In this document: piece by piece, positions 26,979 through 35,052 of the stretch
Position numbering within the stretch: the stretch's first letter is position 1
Layout of the letters: every line of letters starts with the position of its first letter
Assembly (NCBI RefSeq): GCF_004296335.1
Contig: NZ_SGIU01000002.1
Coordinates: forward strand, 509,882-573,881
DNA: 64,000 nucleotides
DNA from: Flagellimonas allohymeniacidonis
GTDB taxonomy: Bacteria > Bacteroidota > Bacteroidia > Flavobacteriales > Flavobacteriaceae
Direction of reading: 5' to 3'
Position numbers and translations under genes: made by a program
The notes under the pieces: model-generated
What the model saw: only the letters and a program-made list of their open reading frames with translations
The model's database searches: none
Told to the model about the DNA's origin: nothing

Positions 26979-29209
26979 TAAGCAACAGAGGTTTTTGTGA
27001 AAAATCTGAACTGAACCGCTTTCTTTACCCATTTTCTTACTATGGATCGCTTTTTGGGAAGGTCTCCCACGACAGTTTCCATTTCAAGAACTTTCACCCC
27101 ATTTAAAATGATGGTCGGTTCTGGACCTGTGGTGGCCTCTTTAAAAAGTTCCAGTGCATTTTTATCTGCTTCCCCCCAAGCCCTATTGGCCCTTGTGACC
27201 AAAAAGGTATAGTCCATGGTAGCAGCTAACTTAACTGGAAATGGATTCTTGATTATGCTGGGCATCTCCAAAATGACAAAATCGAAAAGCTTGAAATCTG
27301 AAATGGAATTGGCTTCATCAAACTCCTTAACGTTGGAAATCTTGTATAGTTTATCGCTTATCGGATAAACCAGTCTTTGATAACATTGGCTGGGGAGTTG
27401 CAAATCTTCCTCATCATAAGTGATGTGAAGTATGTTGTAATCCAGTTCACAAAGCTTTGCGATCAGGTGTTTGCATATAAAGGTTTTACCTTCAGTTTCC
27501 TGTGTGGAAAACAGCATGTTGACCAAAGGCTCTCTTTCTTTCTCTTTTTTGAATTGGTTGAGAATAATGTTTCTTGAGATCGCGTTCACCGCCTTGTTTT
27601 TTAGATACTCATAATCCATTTTTTTGCTGGATGAGCTAATCACCGGAAAGATTGACGATACTTTCAAACCAATTTTGTCCTCTGCCCTTTTTGCGGTATT
27701 GATATTTCCGTCCAAAAGTTCAAGAACCAAAATGGTGGCCGCAACCAAGACGAAACCTGCCATGAAGGCAACTATGACCACTAACATTCGCTTGCTGGGT
27801 TTCGGACTAATGGGGTAAAAGGGGACCTCTGTAAGTTTGATATTGGACTTCAGTTCTACGTTTTGTTGGCGCAACTTGGCCAAGCCCAAACTGTGCAATA
27901 GACTCAAATATTCTCTTTCAGCAATGTCGATTTTACGTTCCAAACGTTTCATGGTGGCTCCCAAAGGGGAAAATTCTTGATACAGTTCTTTGAACTCCTC
28001 CCGTTTTTGGTCCATCACTTTCAACTGGGCATCAAAACCTTCATATTCGATTGTTTTTTGCAACCAATCTGAAAGAATACTTGTTGATGCCACGCTTTTG
28101 GTATCATAATCTGTTGTGTAGAGCGTATCCACATGGGAAGCCAATTGTTCCTCAAGTTCTTTAATCCGCGACATCTTTTTTGATACTTCTTTTGCATCCT
28201 TTTCGATTTGGACCGAGTCTTTTTCAAGGCCCAAAGTTTTCATGGAAACCTCAAAGTTCAACCTTGAAAGTTCCTTCCGTAAACTCATAATACTTTGACT
28301 CGAAACGCGTTTTAACTGATGGCTTTCCAATTTGGATTCCAAGGTTTCCAATACCGCTTTCGCCGCATGAAACTTCCGTAACACCTCGAAATATTTGATT
28401 TCAAATTCCTCTTTTTCCGCAGCGATATGCTTGGTTTGCTCGTAATAGTTGATGATGTTATTGGTTCTATTAAAGTTCAATAACTCATCTTCAGCGCCTC
28501 TGAGATCAGTGGTGGATTCATTCAACTGTCCCTCAAAATATCGTACAACAGCATCAGATTGATTGGCCTTGATATCAGCATTTAACCTTACAAAGGTTTC
28601 ACATATAATCAGCAAGGTATTTTGACAAATGGCGGGATCTTCGGATTCAAATTCGATATCCACAAAATCACTATTGGAAATTCTTCGCAACCCTACTCTT
28701 CCCAGAATCTTTTCAATACTGTAGTCGGGATGATCAAGATTGATGAGTTTGTAAATAAAGTTAGTGTGGTCCGATTCTTTTAGCCTTGAGAAATTCGCAT
28801 AGGTCTTTTCCAAATCACCTTTGACCACCAGTTGCTTTACCTCCTCAGGGACAGCTTCCATCAACTCACGATATTTTTTATGTGAGATGATCTTAACATC
28901 AGCGCTGTCCAAAACCATGTGTTGGGCAAAAAGTTTTAGTCCCACAATTTCAATGGTGGTCCTTGCCTTAATGAGGTTCAGTAAGTTATCGTAAGCCGTA
29001 TTTGTGGCTCTAAAATCTATTTTGGTATTCTCCAGTTCAATGTTCGACCCTGTTGCAATTCCCGTATAAATACGTGCCTTGGAATTGAATACCTTGGGTT
29101 CATTTCGGGTGAGGTAAAATACCATGGATGCCAAAATGATAGGGACAGCCACCAGAAGTCCAGCATGCCGCAGAAGGAGACGAACAAAATATAAGAGATT
29201 AAACTTCAT
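26978..29209 (-). CDS. Wzc-like polysaccharide co-polymerase with degenerate kinase domain
   Basis: 743 residues: TM1 about 14-33, a long periplasmic Wzz/coiled-coil part, a Pro-rich segment PFYPISPKPSKR, TM2 about 470-498, then a cytoplasmic P-loop-like domain. That domain looks weak as a tyrosine kinase. The Walker A is STQETEGKTF (about 568-577; GKT kept, the usual P-G-E-G not), the Walker A' Asp cluster reads HITYDEEDL, and Walker B is FVILEMPS. The C-terminus carries no tyrosine cluster. It probably controls chain length and couples polymerisation to export, perhaps without normal autophosphorylation. 3 bp after the TolC-like gene. Confidence 0.88.
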   Translation of the reverse strand: MKFNLLYFVRLLLRHAGLLVAVPIILASMVFYLTRNEPKVFNSKARIYTGIATGSNIELENTKIDFRATNTAYDNLLNLIKARTTIEIVGLKLFAQHMVLDSADVKIISHKKYRELMEAVPEEVKQLVVKGDLEKTYANFSRLKESDHTNFIYKLINLDHPDYSIEKILGRVGLRRISNSDFVDIEFESEDPAICQNTLLIICETFVRLNADIKANQSDAVVRYFEGQLNESTTDLRGAEDELLNFNRTNNIINYYEQTKHIAAEKEEFEIKYFEVLRKFHAAKAVLETLESKLESHQLKRVSSQSIMSLRKELSRLNFEVSMKTLGLEKDSVQIEKDAKEVSKKMSRIKELEEQLASHVDTLYTTDYDTKSVASTSILSDWLQKTIEYEGFDAQLKVMDQKREEFKELYQEFSPLGATMKRLERKIDIAEREYLSLLHSLGLAKLRQQNVELKSNIKLTEVPFYPISPKPSKRMLVVIVAFMAGFVLVAATILVLELLDGNINTAKRAEDKIGLKVSSIFPVISSSSKKMDYEYLKNKAVNAISRNIILNQFKKEKEREPLVNMLFSTQETEGKTFICKHLIAKLCELDYNILHITYDEEDLQLPSQCYQRLVYPISDKLYKISNVKEFDEANSISDFKLFDFVILEMPSIIKNPFPVKLAATMDYTFLVTRANRAWGEADKNALELFKEATTGPEPTIILNGVKVLEMETVVGDLPKKRSIVRKWVKKAVQFRFFTKTSVA

Positions 29210-29212
29210 TTA

Positions 29213-29950
29213 TTAAATATTCAGATTAGCACCAATGATGTTCTGTAAAGCCATAACGGATGAAACAAACTCCGACCGTTGTAGTTCAAAATTCATGGTT
29301 GCTTGGTTCATCATTTGTTGCAATCGGGTATATTCCGTGACATTGATAACCCCATTGGAAAAATCTTTCTCCGCTCTTAAGGACTGGACCCTAAAATTAT
29401 CCACTATGGATCCCGAGATGAAGAACATACGATGGTGTTTCAATACGTCGTTATACAGTTCTGCCACCTTTTGTTCGAGTTCCACTTCGGCCACTTCGGT
29501 TTCAAAACGGGCTTTTTCCGCTTCGCCTTTGGCACTTAATATTCTAGCTCTCCTGTTGATGATTGCAGAGAGAGGTAAACGGATAGAAACACCTACATTG
29601 TAACGGCTTTGTTCAGTGGAGAAAAGCTGCTGGCTTTGGGGATCACCTGCAATTTGAGAATTGCTCAGGTTATCAAAAATTCCATAGTTGTAGCCCGCCT
29701 CAAGGTTAATGTACTGCAACCAGGCTCGTTGCTCAAAAGAAACAACACCATCACGGTATTGCTGTTCAGAAATAGTTACTTTGATAAAGGGGGAATACTC
29801 TTTGGCCATCGCTACCAAAGTATCCAGCGGTGGTAGTTTTTTGCTAATATCGTTTTCCTGCAGTCCCTTTTCAATAAATGCATTGATAGACTGCGACCTT
29901 ACGGTATTCAGCGATAAAAAAATCAATAAGATGCCCCAGTATTTTGTCAT
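29213..29950 (-). CDS. Short TolC-family outer-membrane-efflux-like protein
   Basis: 245 residues from the ATG at 29950 (TAATG overlap with the sugar transferase stop). Signal peptide about 1-20 (ends VRSQ), then a single OEP-type repeat: PPLDTLVAMAKEYSPFIKV, a beta-like WLQYINLEAGYNYGIFDN segment, VGVSIRLPLSAIINRRARI and long helices. Usual TolC proteins have two such repeats and 420-480 residues, so this is half size with an intact start and stop. It occupies the place where an export outer-membrane channel is expected; no Wza homologue is in the window. Confidence 0.85.
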   Translation of the reverse strand: MTKYWGILLIFLSLNTVRSQSINAFIEKGLQENDISKKLPPLDTLVAMAKEYSPFIKVTISEQQYRDGVVSFEQRAWLQYINLEAGYNYGIFDNLSNSQIAGDPQSQQLFSTEQSRYNVGVSIRLPLSAIINRRARILSAKGEAEKARFETEVAEVELEQKVAELYNDVLKHHRMFFISGSIVDNFRVQSLRAEKDFSNGVINVTEYTRLQQMMNQATMNFELQRSEFVSSVMALQNIIGANLNI

Positions 29951-31143
29951 TACACGTTTTCTTTTTGAAAGACCGCTTTGAAGGTTCGAAGCACAATCCA
30001 CATATCTATCAGAAATGCGTATTTGCTATTCGCGTATTTTACGTATTTGATGTCCAATTGTTTTCGTTCTTCGGGAGACATTTTGGAGGTTCTACCCCTT
30101 GCTTCCACTTGCCATAAACCTGTGATGCCCGCCGGCCCATTAAATCGGTCGGTCCATTCATCGGTGGTGAGCACCTCGGCTTCGTACAACGGCAATGGTC
30201 TATTCCCCACAATCGACATATCTCCTTTTAACACATTGATCAATTGAGGAAGTTCGTCGATGCTCAATTTTCGTATGATTTTGCCCACTTTGGTGATTCG
30301 AGGATCATTGTCAAACTTTACAAAAGCACTTTTTGCGCTTTCACGTCGCTTGGTGTTGTGCTGCAGTTCGTCCACTTGGGTATCGTCACCAATAAGCACA
30401 GTTCCGGAGGACATGGACTCTTCTTGATGCAAATCCTCCTCTCCTTTACCCTCATCAGCATCTGCATATTGATTGAGGTGTTGAAATTCCTTCAGCCGCT
30501 TGTCGGCATCGGGGTACATGGAGCGCAGCTTATAAAAATCAAAAATCTTATAACCTGTGCCGACCCTTTTTGAAATGTAATACACTTTTCCTTTGGATTC
30601 GAGCCGGATGGCCAATATGACCAAGAGCAAAAACGGAGAGGCCAATAGCAACGCCAAGCCCGACACCGCAATGTCGAAGCTGCGTTTCCAAAAGCCTATT
30701 TTATATTCTTTTAGTGCTCCCTTGGGAGGTGCGATTTTTTCCCTTTTCAGATTTGCCTTTAGTTCTTTCAAAAACTGAACTCTATCCAGAATATTGGAGA
30801 TGGAAAGCGGTTGTACATAAAAATCGTCTATTCCACTTTTTACGGCATCCGACAGGTCTTCTTTGTTCCTTTCCTTAGCAATCAAAATGAAGGGAATGGC
30901 ATGATCGTTGGCGAATCGTTTTCGCAAAACTCTATGGAACTCGATACCCGTTTGACCAGGAATTTGTTTTTCACACAGAATAGCGTCCACGCCTTTGTTT
31001 TCTTCCAACCATTTGATGGCCAAAACAGAATTTTTGACTTGATGAAAGTCAACTTTTTTGGAACAGTTTTGAAATTGCTCTTCAACACCCCTGTTCTCCC
31101 CTACATAAAGAAGACAGATTTTTTTGTCTGATAAAATTTCCAT
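29950..31143 (-). CDS. Undecaprenyl-phosphate sugar phosphotransferase fused to a pseudo-receiver
   Basis: 397 residues. Residues ~8-125 follow the CheY fold, but the key positions are changed: the acceptor Asp is Glu58 (AILCEKQIPG), the acidic pocket is GEN instead of DD, and the conserved Lys is Gln111 (YVQPLS). From ~150 a bacterial sugar transferase follows: KRSFDIAVSGLALLLASP helix, YKLRSM, DPRITKVGKIIRKLSIDELPQL, and GITGLWQ. An acidic insert of about 60 residues separates YKLRSM from DPRIT. It loads the first sugar phosphate on undecaprenyl phosphate. Directly downstream of an intact stand-alone receiver gene (5 bp gap). Confidence 0.9.
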   Translation of the reverse strand: MEILSDKKICLLYVGENRGVEEQFQNCSKKVDFHQVKNSVLAIKWLEENKGVDAILCEKQIPGQTGIEFHRVLRKRFANDHAIPFILIAKERNKEDLSDAVKSGIDDFYVQPLSISNILDRVQFLKELKANLKREKIAPPKGALKEYKIGFWKRSFDIAVSGLALLLASPFLLLVILAIRLESKGKVYYISKRVGTGYKIFDFYKLRSMYPDADKRLKEFQHLNQYADADEGKGEEDLHQEESMSSGTVLIGDDTQVDELQHNTKRRESAKSAFVKFDNDPRITKVGKIIRKLSIDELPQLINVLKGDMSIVGNRPLPLYEAEVLTTDEWTDRFNGPAGITGLWQVEARGRTSKMSPEERKQLDIKYVKYANSKYAFLIDMWIVLRTFKAVFQKENV

Positions 31144-31148
31144 GGTTT

Positions 31149-31514
31149 CTATGTGCGGACCAACAGTTTTTCTACTCGAATCAATAGCTCCTCAGGATTG
31201 AACGGTTTGACCAAGTAGTCGTCCGCGCCAAGTTTTAAGCATTGAATACGGTCAGCGCTACTATCCCGACAGCTCAGAACAATAATTGGGACATTGGCAA
31301 AATATCCGCTTTCCTTGACCTTTTTAATCAACTCAAAGCCATCCATATTAGGCATTTCCAAATCGGTGATGATAAGGTCGGGAATGTTCCCATCCTGCAT
31401 CCAAGACAAGGCTGAAAGGCCGTCTTCCATGGTGGTCACGTTATAGGATTGCCCTAAAAATTGACTTACCAATTCACTAAGTGACTGTTTGTCGTCAACA
31501 ACTAAAATTTTCAT
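31149..31514 (-). CDS. Stand-alone response regulator receiver
   Basis: 121-residue CheY-like protein with a complete phosphorylation site: acidic pair DD at 7-8, acceptor Asp51 (IITDLEMP), Ser/Thr position in VLSC and Lys103 (LVKPF). There is no output domain. It is the first gene of the export operon and sits 5 bp before the sugar transferase with the degenerate receiver, suggesting that the two receivers pair or compete. A repeat-type promoter lies 40-105 bp upstream. Confidence 0.93.
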   Translation of the reverse strand: MKILVVDDKQSLSELVSQFLGQSYNVTTMEDGLSALSWMQDGNIPDLIITDLEMPNMDGFELIKKVKESGYFANVPIIVLSCRDSSADRIQCLKLGADDYLVKPFNPEELLIRVEKLLVRT

Positions 31515-31553
31515 GGTACTTACTATTTTGGGGTTGTAGTATTTAATACTTGT

Positions 31554-31619
31554 GAAAAGTAGGATTTATATTACTTTTTTGTAATTCTATGTTGTAAAAC
31601 CAAGGCATCCTGTTGTAAG
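31554..31619 (-). promoter_or_regulatory. Direct-repeat promoter of EPS export operon (site b)
   Basis: Minus-strand reading: distal repeat CTTACAACA (31611-31619), proximal TTTACAACA (31590-31598) 21 bp on, exactly 28 nt, then -7 box TACTTTTC (31554-31561). The receiver ATG lies 39 bp later. The best pair of repeats of the four sites (8 of 9 identical). Confidence 0.72.
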
Positions 31620-31686
31620 GCCAGAATTATCGGAGGTGTTGGTTTTTAAAGGTTGAACTCAGAGTTAGTGCAGAAAATCAGTCGGG

Positions 31687-32532
31687 CTATTGACCAATCT
31701 TCTCGATTTCCAAACTGTGATAGGTATCTTCCAAAGGAGTATTGGTATTTATGAACCTTTCATTGCAAAATGGGAAAGGTTTTCCTGGCTCTCTTTTAGG
31801 AGGAAGGGCGGTGTATACATCCACCGGAACATATTGAAATATGCCCTTAGTATGAAGATGCATGGCCAACATTCCATCATCACAACCTGACACGGCCCTC
31901 AAATCGGTTTCGTATCCAATAGGCAACAAGGCGTCTTTTTTGATGGCCATACAAACGGCCCGAATATGTTTTATCCTCGAGGTAAAACCTTTGGCCATCT
32001 TCATTCTGAAATACATTTCCTTCAGTTTATTTCTGAGCTTCATTTTCCTCGAAAGCTGAAAATCAGCATCATAACTTTTTGAAACGGAATACGTCAATAC
32101 CAAATCCTCTTCTTCAAAAAAGGGAAGCACCATATGATCTATATAGTAGGGATCATAAATGGTATCGGGGTCCATCGAACAAATAATCTGGCCCCTTGCC
32201 ACTTCAAGTCCTTTTTGGCGAGCATGGGTGATACCTTGCTCGGGTTGACTTACCACCTTGGCTCCAAGTTGCTGTAAAATGGAGAGGCTTTCTGTATCTG
32301 CATTGTTTTCAACAAAGATCACCTCATACGGAATTATGGTCTTCAAATTCGCCAGTGAACAGATATGGCCCACCAAGGTTTCTTTGGCCCGGTACACCGG
32401 GGTAACCAAGCTCACCACGGGCTTCTCCACAGAGTCCAAGAGCTGGAAATAGGTCGTTAGACGATTAAAATCCTCGTCGTTCAACTGTTTGGGTGATATC
32501 CCAAAGAAAGGCTGGTATGAGGTGATTTTCAT
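31687..32532 (-). CDS. Glycosyltransferase family 2
   Basis: 281 residues. An N-terminal extension of about 40 residues precedes the GT-A core: VSLVTPVYRAKETL, VIFVENNADTES, ITHARQKGLEVARGQIICSMDPDTIYD (metal site DPD). The later part has VSGCDDGMLAMHLH. No clear membrane helix. It is not inside the export operon but follows a STAS-domain gene by 19 bp, within the signalling block. Either it adds a sugar to the same polysaccharide or it modifies another target; the sequence does not tell. Confidence 0.85.
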   Translation of the reverse strand: MKITSYQPFFGISPKQLNDEDFNRLTTYFQLLDSVEKPVVSLVTPVYRAKETLVGHICSLANLKTIIPYEVIFVENNADTESLSILQQLGAKVVSQPEQGITHARQKGLEVARGQIICSMDPDTIYDPYYIDHMVLPFFEEEDLVLTYSVSKSYDADFQLSRKMKLRNKLKEMYFRMKMAKGFTSRIKHIRAVCMAIKKDALLPIGYETDLRAVSGCDDGMLAMHLHTKGIFQYVPVDVYTALPPKREPGKPFPFCNERFINTNTPLEDTYHSLEIEKIGQ

Positions 32533-32551
32533 ATCTAAATTTTAATGGAAA

Positions 32552-32854
32552 CTATACCCTATCTGCGCTTAGGATGTAGTTGGTCTTTGTAGTATTCATA
32601 GTTTCCAAAACAGTTTCGTTTTGGCGACCAATAAGGAAAACCGCTTTGTTGCGCTGTGCGGATTTTTGATATAATTTTTCAAAGAAATGTGCGGCAGCGG
32701 CGTCCAGCGAAGTGACCTTTTCCAGACTCACCACGAAGGTATCATGGCTCTCAAGAATCGAATCAAAATAAACCCCTAAAGAGTTGATATGCTGGGTTGA
32801 TACTTTTCCCATAACCTCAAAGACTCCTCGATTTTCTCTTATTTCCAAAGACAT
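32552..32854 (-). CDS. STAS-domain protein lacking the phosphorylatable serine
   Basis: 100 residues with the SpoIIAA/STAS fold: strand GVFEVMGKVST, helix, VVSLEKVTSLDAAAAHFFEKLY, and a last strand NKAVFLIG. In anti-anti-sigma factors the loop reads D-S-S/T-G; here it is Asp51-Ala-Ala-Ala, so the acceptor serine is missing and the protein cannot be switched by an RsbW/SpoIIAB-type kinase in the usual way. No anti-sigma kinase gene is in the window. It forms a two-gene unit with the glycosyltransferase at 31687. Confidence 0.8.
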   Translation of the reverse strand: MSLEIRENRGVFEVMGKVSTQHINSLGVYFDSILESHDTFVVSLEKVTSLDAAAAHFFEKLYQKSAQRNKAVFLIGRQNETVLETMNTTKTNYILSADRV

Positions 32855-32963
32855 ATGTTAAAACAGTTTAGTTAATAATCCCAATTGTGCTTTAACATTT
32901 TCATATAGTGGTTAACTAACTAACGGATAAATCTGAGTTTATTGTAGTATTTTTCTTTCTTTA

Positions 32964-33674
32964 TTATAATAAATTGAGCCGCTGCATTAACTCGGGCCTA
33001 TTGGATCTGCTTATGGGGATAACATTTCGTTCGATGAGCACACTGTTGTCCTGAATATCTACAATTTGGGTAAAGTTGATAATGAACGATCGATGAATCT
33101 GAAAAAAGCTGGAGTCTGGCAATTTTTCCTTGATTTTCTTCAAAGTCGAATGAACACGGTACCGCTTTCCCAAAGTCTGTATTTCTATATAATCTCCCTT
33201 GGCCTCAATCAATAAAATATCGTTGAACTTCAACTTAATAAGTCGTCGGTCTATATTAATATATAGGTCTTCATCTTCGTCCTGAACGCTTTTGTTTGAC
33301 TTGGAACCCAATCCATCCTGTCCGAAAGCATTCTCGAGTCTTCGCATGCACTTTTCAAACCGCTCTGTGGTGATCGGCTTTACCAAATAATCCACAATGA
33401 AAGGGTATTCATAAGCTTCAATGGCAAAATTCTTATCTGAAGTGGTAAGTACTATCTTGGGAGGATTCTGAACAGTCTCAATCAAATCGAAACCGGTTAA
33501 TTTGGGCATATGGATATCCAAAAAAATCAAGTCAACTTGATTGTCCTTCAAAAATTTCATGGCTTCCAAGGCATTGGGAAATTCGGCTCGAACTTCCATC
33601 CCAGGAATTTTTTTGCAGAGCTCCTTTACGATGGCCCTGGCGCTTGCCTCATCGTCAACAATTATGCTTCTCAT
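32964..33674 (-). CDS. LytTR-family response regulator
   Basis: 236 residues: a receiver (Asp53 in LIFLDIHMP, Asp7-Asp8 pair, Lys near 102 in YLVKPI) and, after an acidic linker, a C-terminal LytTR DNA-binding domain (about 138-236; ILLIEAKGDYIEI, VHSTLKKIKEKLP, FFQIHRSFIINF, VIPISRSNR). LytTR proteins bind pairs of ~9-bp direct repeats two helical turns apart. It is the last gene of the H-NOX operon and the only DNA-binding protein of the signalling block, so it is the prime candidate to act at the four repeat-type promoters. Ends 1 bp after the Hpt gene. Confidence 0.93.
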   Translation of the reverse strand: MRSIIVDDEASARAIVKELCKKIPGMEVRAEFPNALEAMKFLKDNQVDLIFLDIHMPKLTGFDLIETVQNPPKIVLTTSDKNFAIEAYEYPFIVDYLVKPITTERFEKCMRRLENAFGQDGLGSKSNKSVQDEDEDLYINIDRRLIKLKFNDILLIEAKGDYIEIQTLGKRYRVHSTLKKIKEKLPDSSFFQIHRSFIINFTQIVDIQDNSVLIERNVIPISRSNRPELMQRLNLL

Positions 33675-33675
33675 C

Positions 33676-33996
33676 TTATGCTATTTTTAAAATGAACTCC
33701 TCCACCGTATGCAAGACCTCGTGAAAATCTGATTTCAAGTTTGTGTTTCCATACTTTAGGTCCTCTTCATATTTAATGGCCAATCTGTAGCCCTGCTGCA
33801 ACCCAAGAATGCCTAATTTATGTTTTATTTTATGAACAATCTTCGCAGATTCCTCCAGGTCTTCCCGTTCCAAATTTTCCAAATACTCGTTCTTTTCCTT
33901 GGGAAACTCGTTTTGGATGATAGAGAGGAATTTCTTTTCAAAATCTTCGTTTCCTCCCGAAATTTCTTTGATATAATCAAGATTTGGTAATTCCAT
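33676..33996 (-). CDS. Histidine phosphotransfer (Hpt) protein
   Basis: 106 all-helical residues with the Hpt signature around VHKIKHKLGILGL; His55 is the likely phospho-acceptor (H-x-x-K). Stand-alone Hpt proteins relay phosphate between receivers. In the operon it lies between a kinase (3 bp gap) and the LytTR regulator (1 bp gap), which supports a multi-step phosphorelay. Hybrid kinases that would donate through a receiver are the 12189 gene or the stand-alone receivers at 31149 and 39166. Confidence 0.88.
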   Translation of the reverse strand: MELPNLDYIKEISGGNEDFEKKFLSIIQNEFPKEKNEYLENLEREDLEESAKIVHKIKHKLGILGLQQGYRLAIKYEEDLKYGNTNLKSDFHEVLHTVEEFILKIA

Positions 33997-33999
33997 TGC

Positions 34000-35052
34000 T
34001 TAAAGCTCTTTTTTGATGGTGAAAAAGAAAGTGGTTCCGCGTTCCTCTGAAGAGGAAAGCCAAATGTCTCCTTTGTAGTAGTTGATAATTTTTTTGACCA
34101 GAGCCAATCCAATCCCGGTGGCGCTAGAGTTATTTTCTAATTTTTTGAACATATCAAAGATTCCAACTTGAAGATGCTTTGGAATCCCTTTGCCATTGTC
34201 TGTGACGGTGAACAACCAACCATCTTTTTCCTTTTGCACATCAATCCCCACGCATCCATCAGTTTTATCACCACAGGCGGTAATGGCATTGGTGATCAAA
34301 TTTTTGAAGAGTTGTTCCATCCGATATTTCCCCGTAAACAGTTTTGGCAGGTTCTTGCTTTTTTTGATGGTGATATTCTCTGGAACATATATGGTCTGTT
34401 CAATTTCATCCAACAAATCATACAAATCCAAAACAACAGGTTGTTCCTGTAGAGAATCGATACTGGAATGCCTTAATATTCCGTCAATCAAACTGTCCAT
34501 TTTAGTAAGGTTTTGAAAAATGAGGTCAATATTTTGATTGCTCTGCTCGTTGAAATTTTCTTTGCCGTCCTCAAACACCCAACTCACCAAGGAGTGTACA
34601 TTTCGAATGGGGGATTTCAGATCATGGGACACCATGTGGGCATAGTTGTTCAATGATTCATTCTGTTGTTCCAAATTTTTAAGGAGAATGTCTTTTTCCT
34701 CGGTAATTTCAACAAGGCGATGTGCCTGTTTCTCAATATCCTCGACCAATTTTTGATGATCCAATTTAAACTCCCCATTTTCCCGGTTCCCGCCTTCATG
34801 CTGCATAGATGCAACAGCTCTGCTGAGAGCCTTCAACACCTTGCGTTGGCTTTCCGTTTCTTGGTTCAACCTTAAATTGGCCTCGTAGAGTTCCTCTGAA
34901 CTCAACACTGTGGCTCTTTGAATCATTTTCAGCTTCTCATCAAAATCAGAATATGATTTGCTAATGGCAGCAAAAAAAGATTCGAGAACCTGTCCGTTGA
35001 CCAGTTCTTCGGGAAGGTGTTTTTTGATTTGTCGTTTAAGCAACGAATGCAT
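34000..35052 (-). CDS. Soluble histidine kinase
   Basis: 350 residues with no membrane helix. The N-terminal ~120 residues are a helical/coiled-coil module (LLKRQIKKHLP...YSDFDEKLKMIQRATVLSSEELYEAN) of the sort that accompanies FIST-linked kinases. The kinase core has His in MVSHDLKSPIRN, N-box NLITNAITA, G1 DNGKGIP and G2 TGIGLALVKKI. It directly follows the FIST gene with no spacer, and precedes Hpt. I infer that FIST ligand binding controls this kinase. Confidence 0.9.
   Translation of the reverse strand: MHSLLKRQIKKHLPEELVNGQVLESFFAAISKSYSDFDEKLKMIQRATVLSSEELYEANLRLNQETESQRKVLKALSRAVASMQHEGGNRENGEFKLDHQKLVEDIEKQAHRLVEITEEKDILLKNLEQQNESLNNYAHMVSHDLKSPIRNVHSLVSWVFEDGKENFNEQSNQNIDLIFQNLTKMDSLIDGILRHSSIDSLQEQPVVLDLYDLLDEIEQTIYVPENITIKKSKNLPKLFTGKYRMEQLFKNLITNAITACGDKTDGCVGIDVQKEKDGWLFTVTDNGKGIPKHLQVGIFDMFKKLENNSSATGIGLALVKKIINYYKGDIWLSSSEERGTTFFFTIKKEL

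Noticed and set aside
32855..32963. Repeat-type promoter before the STAS gene
   Set aside because: ACTACAATA resembles the 9-mer, but no -7 box stands 28 bp away and no second repeat is present.
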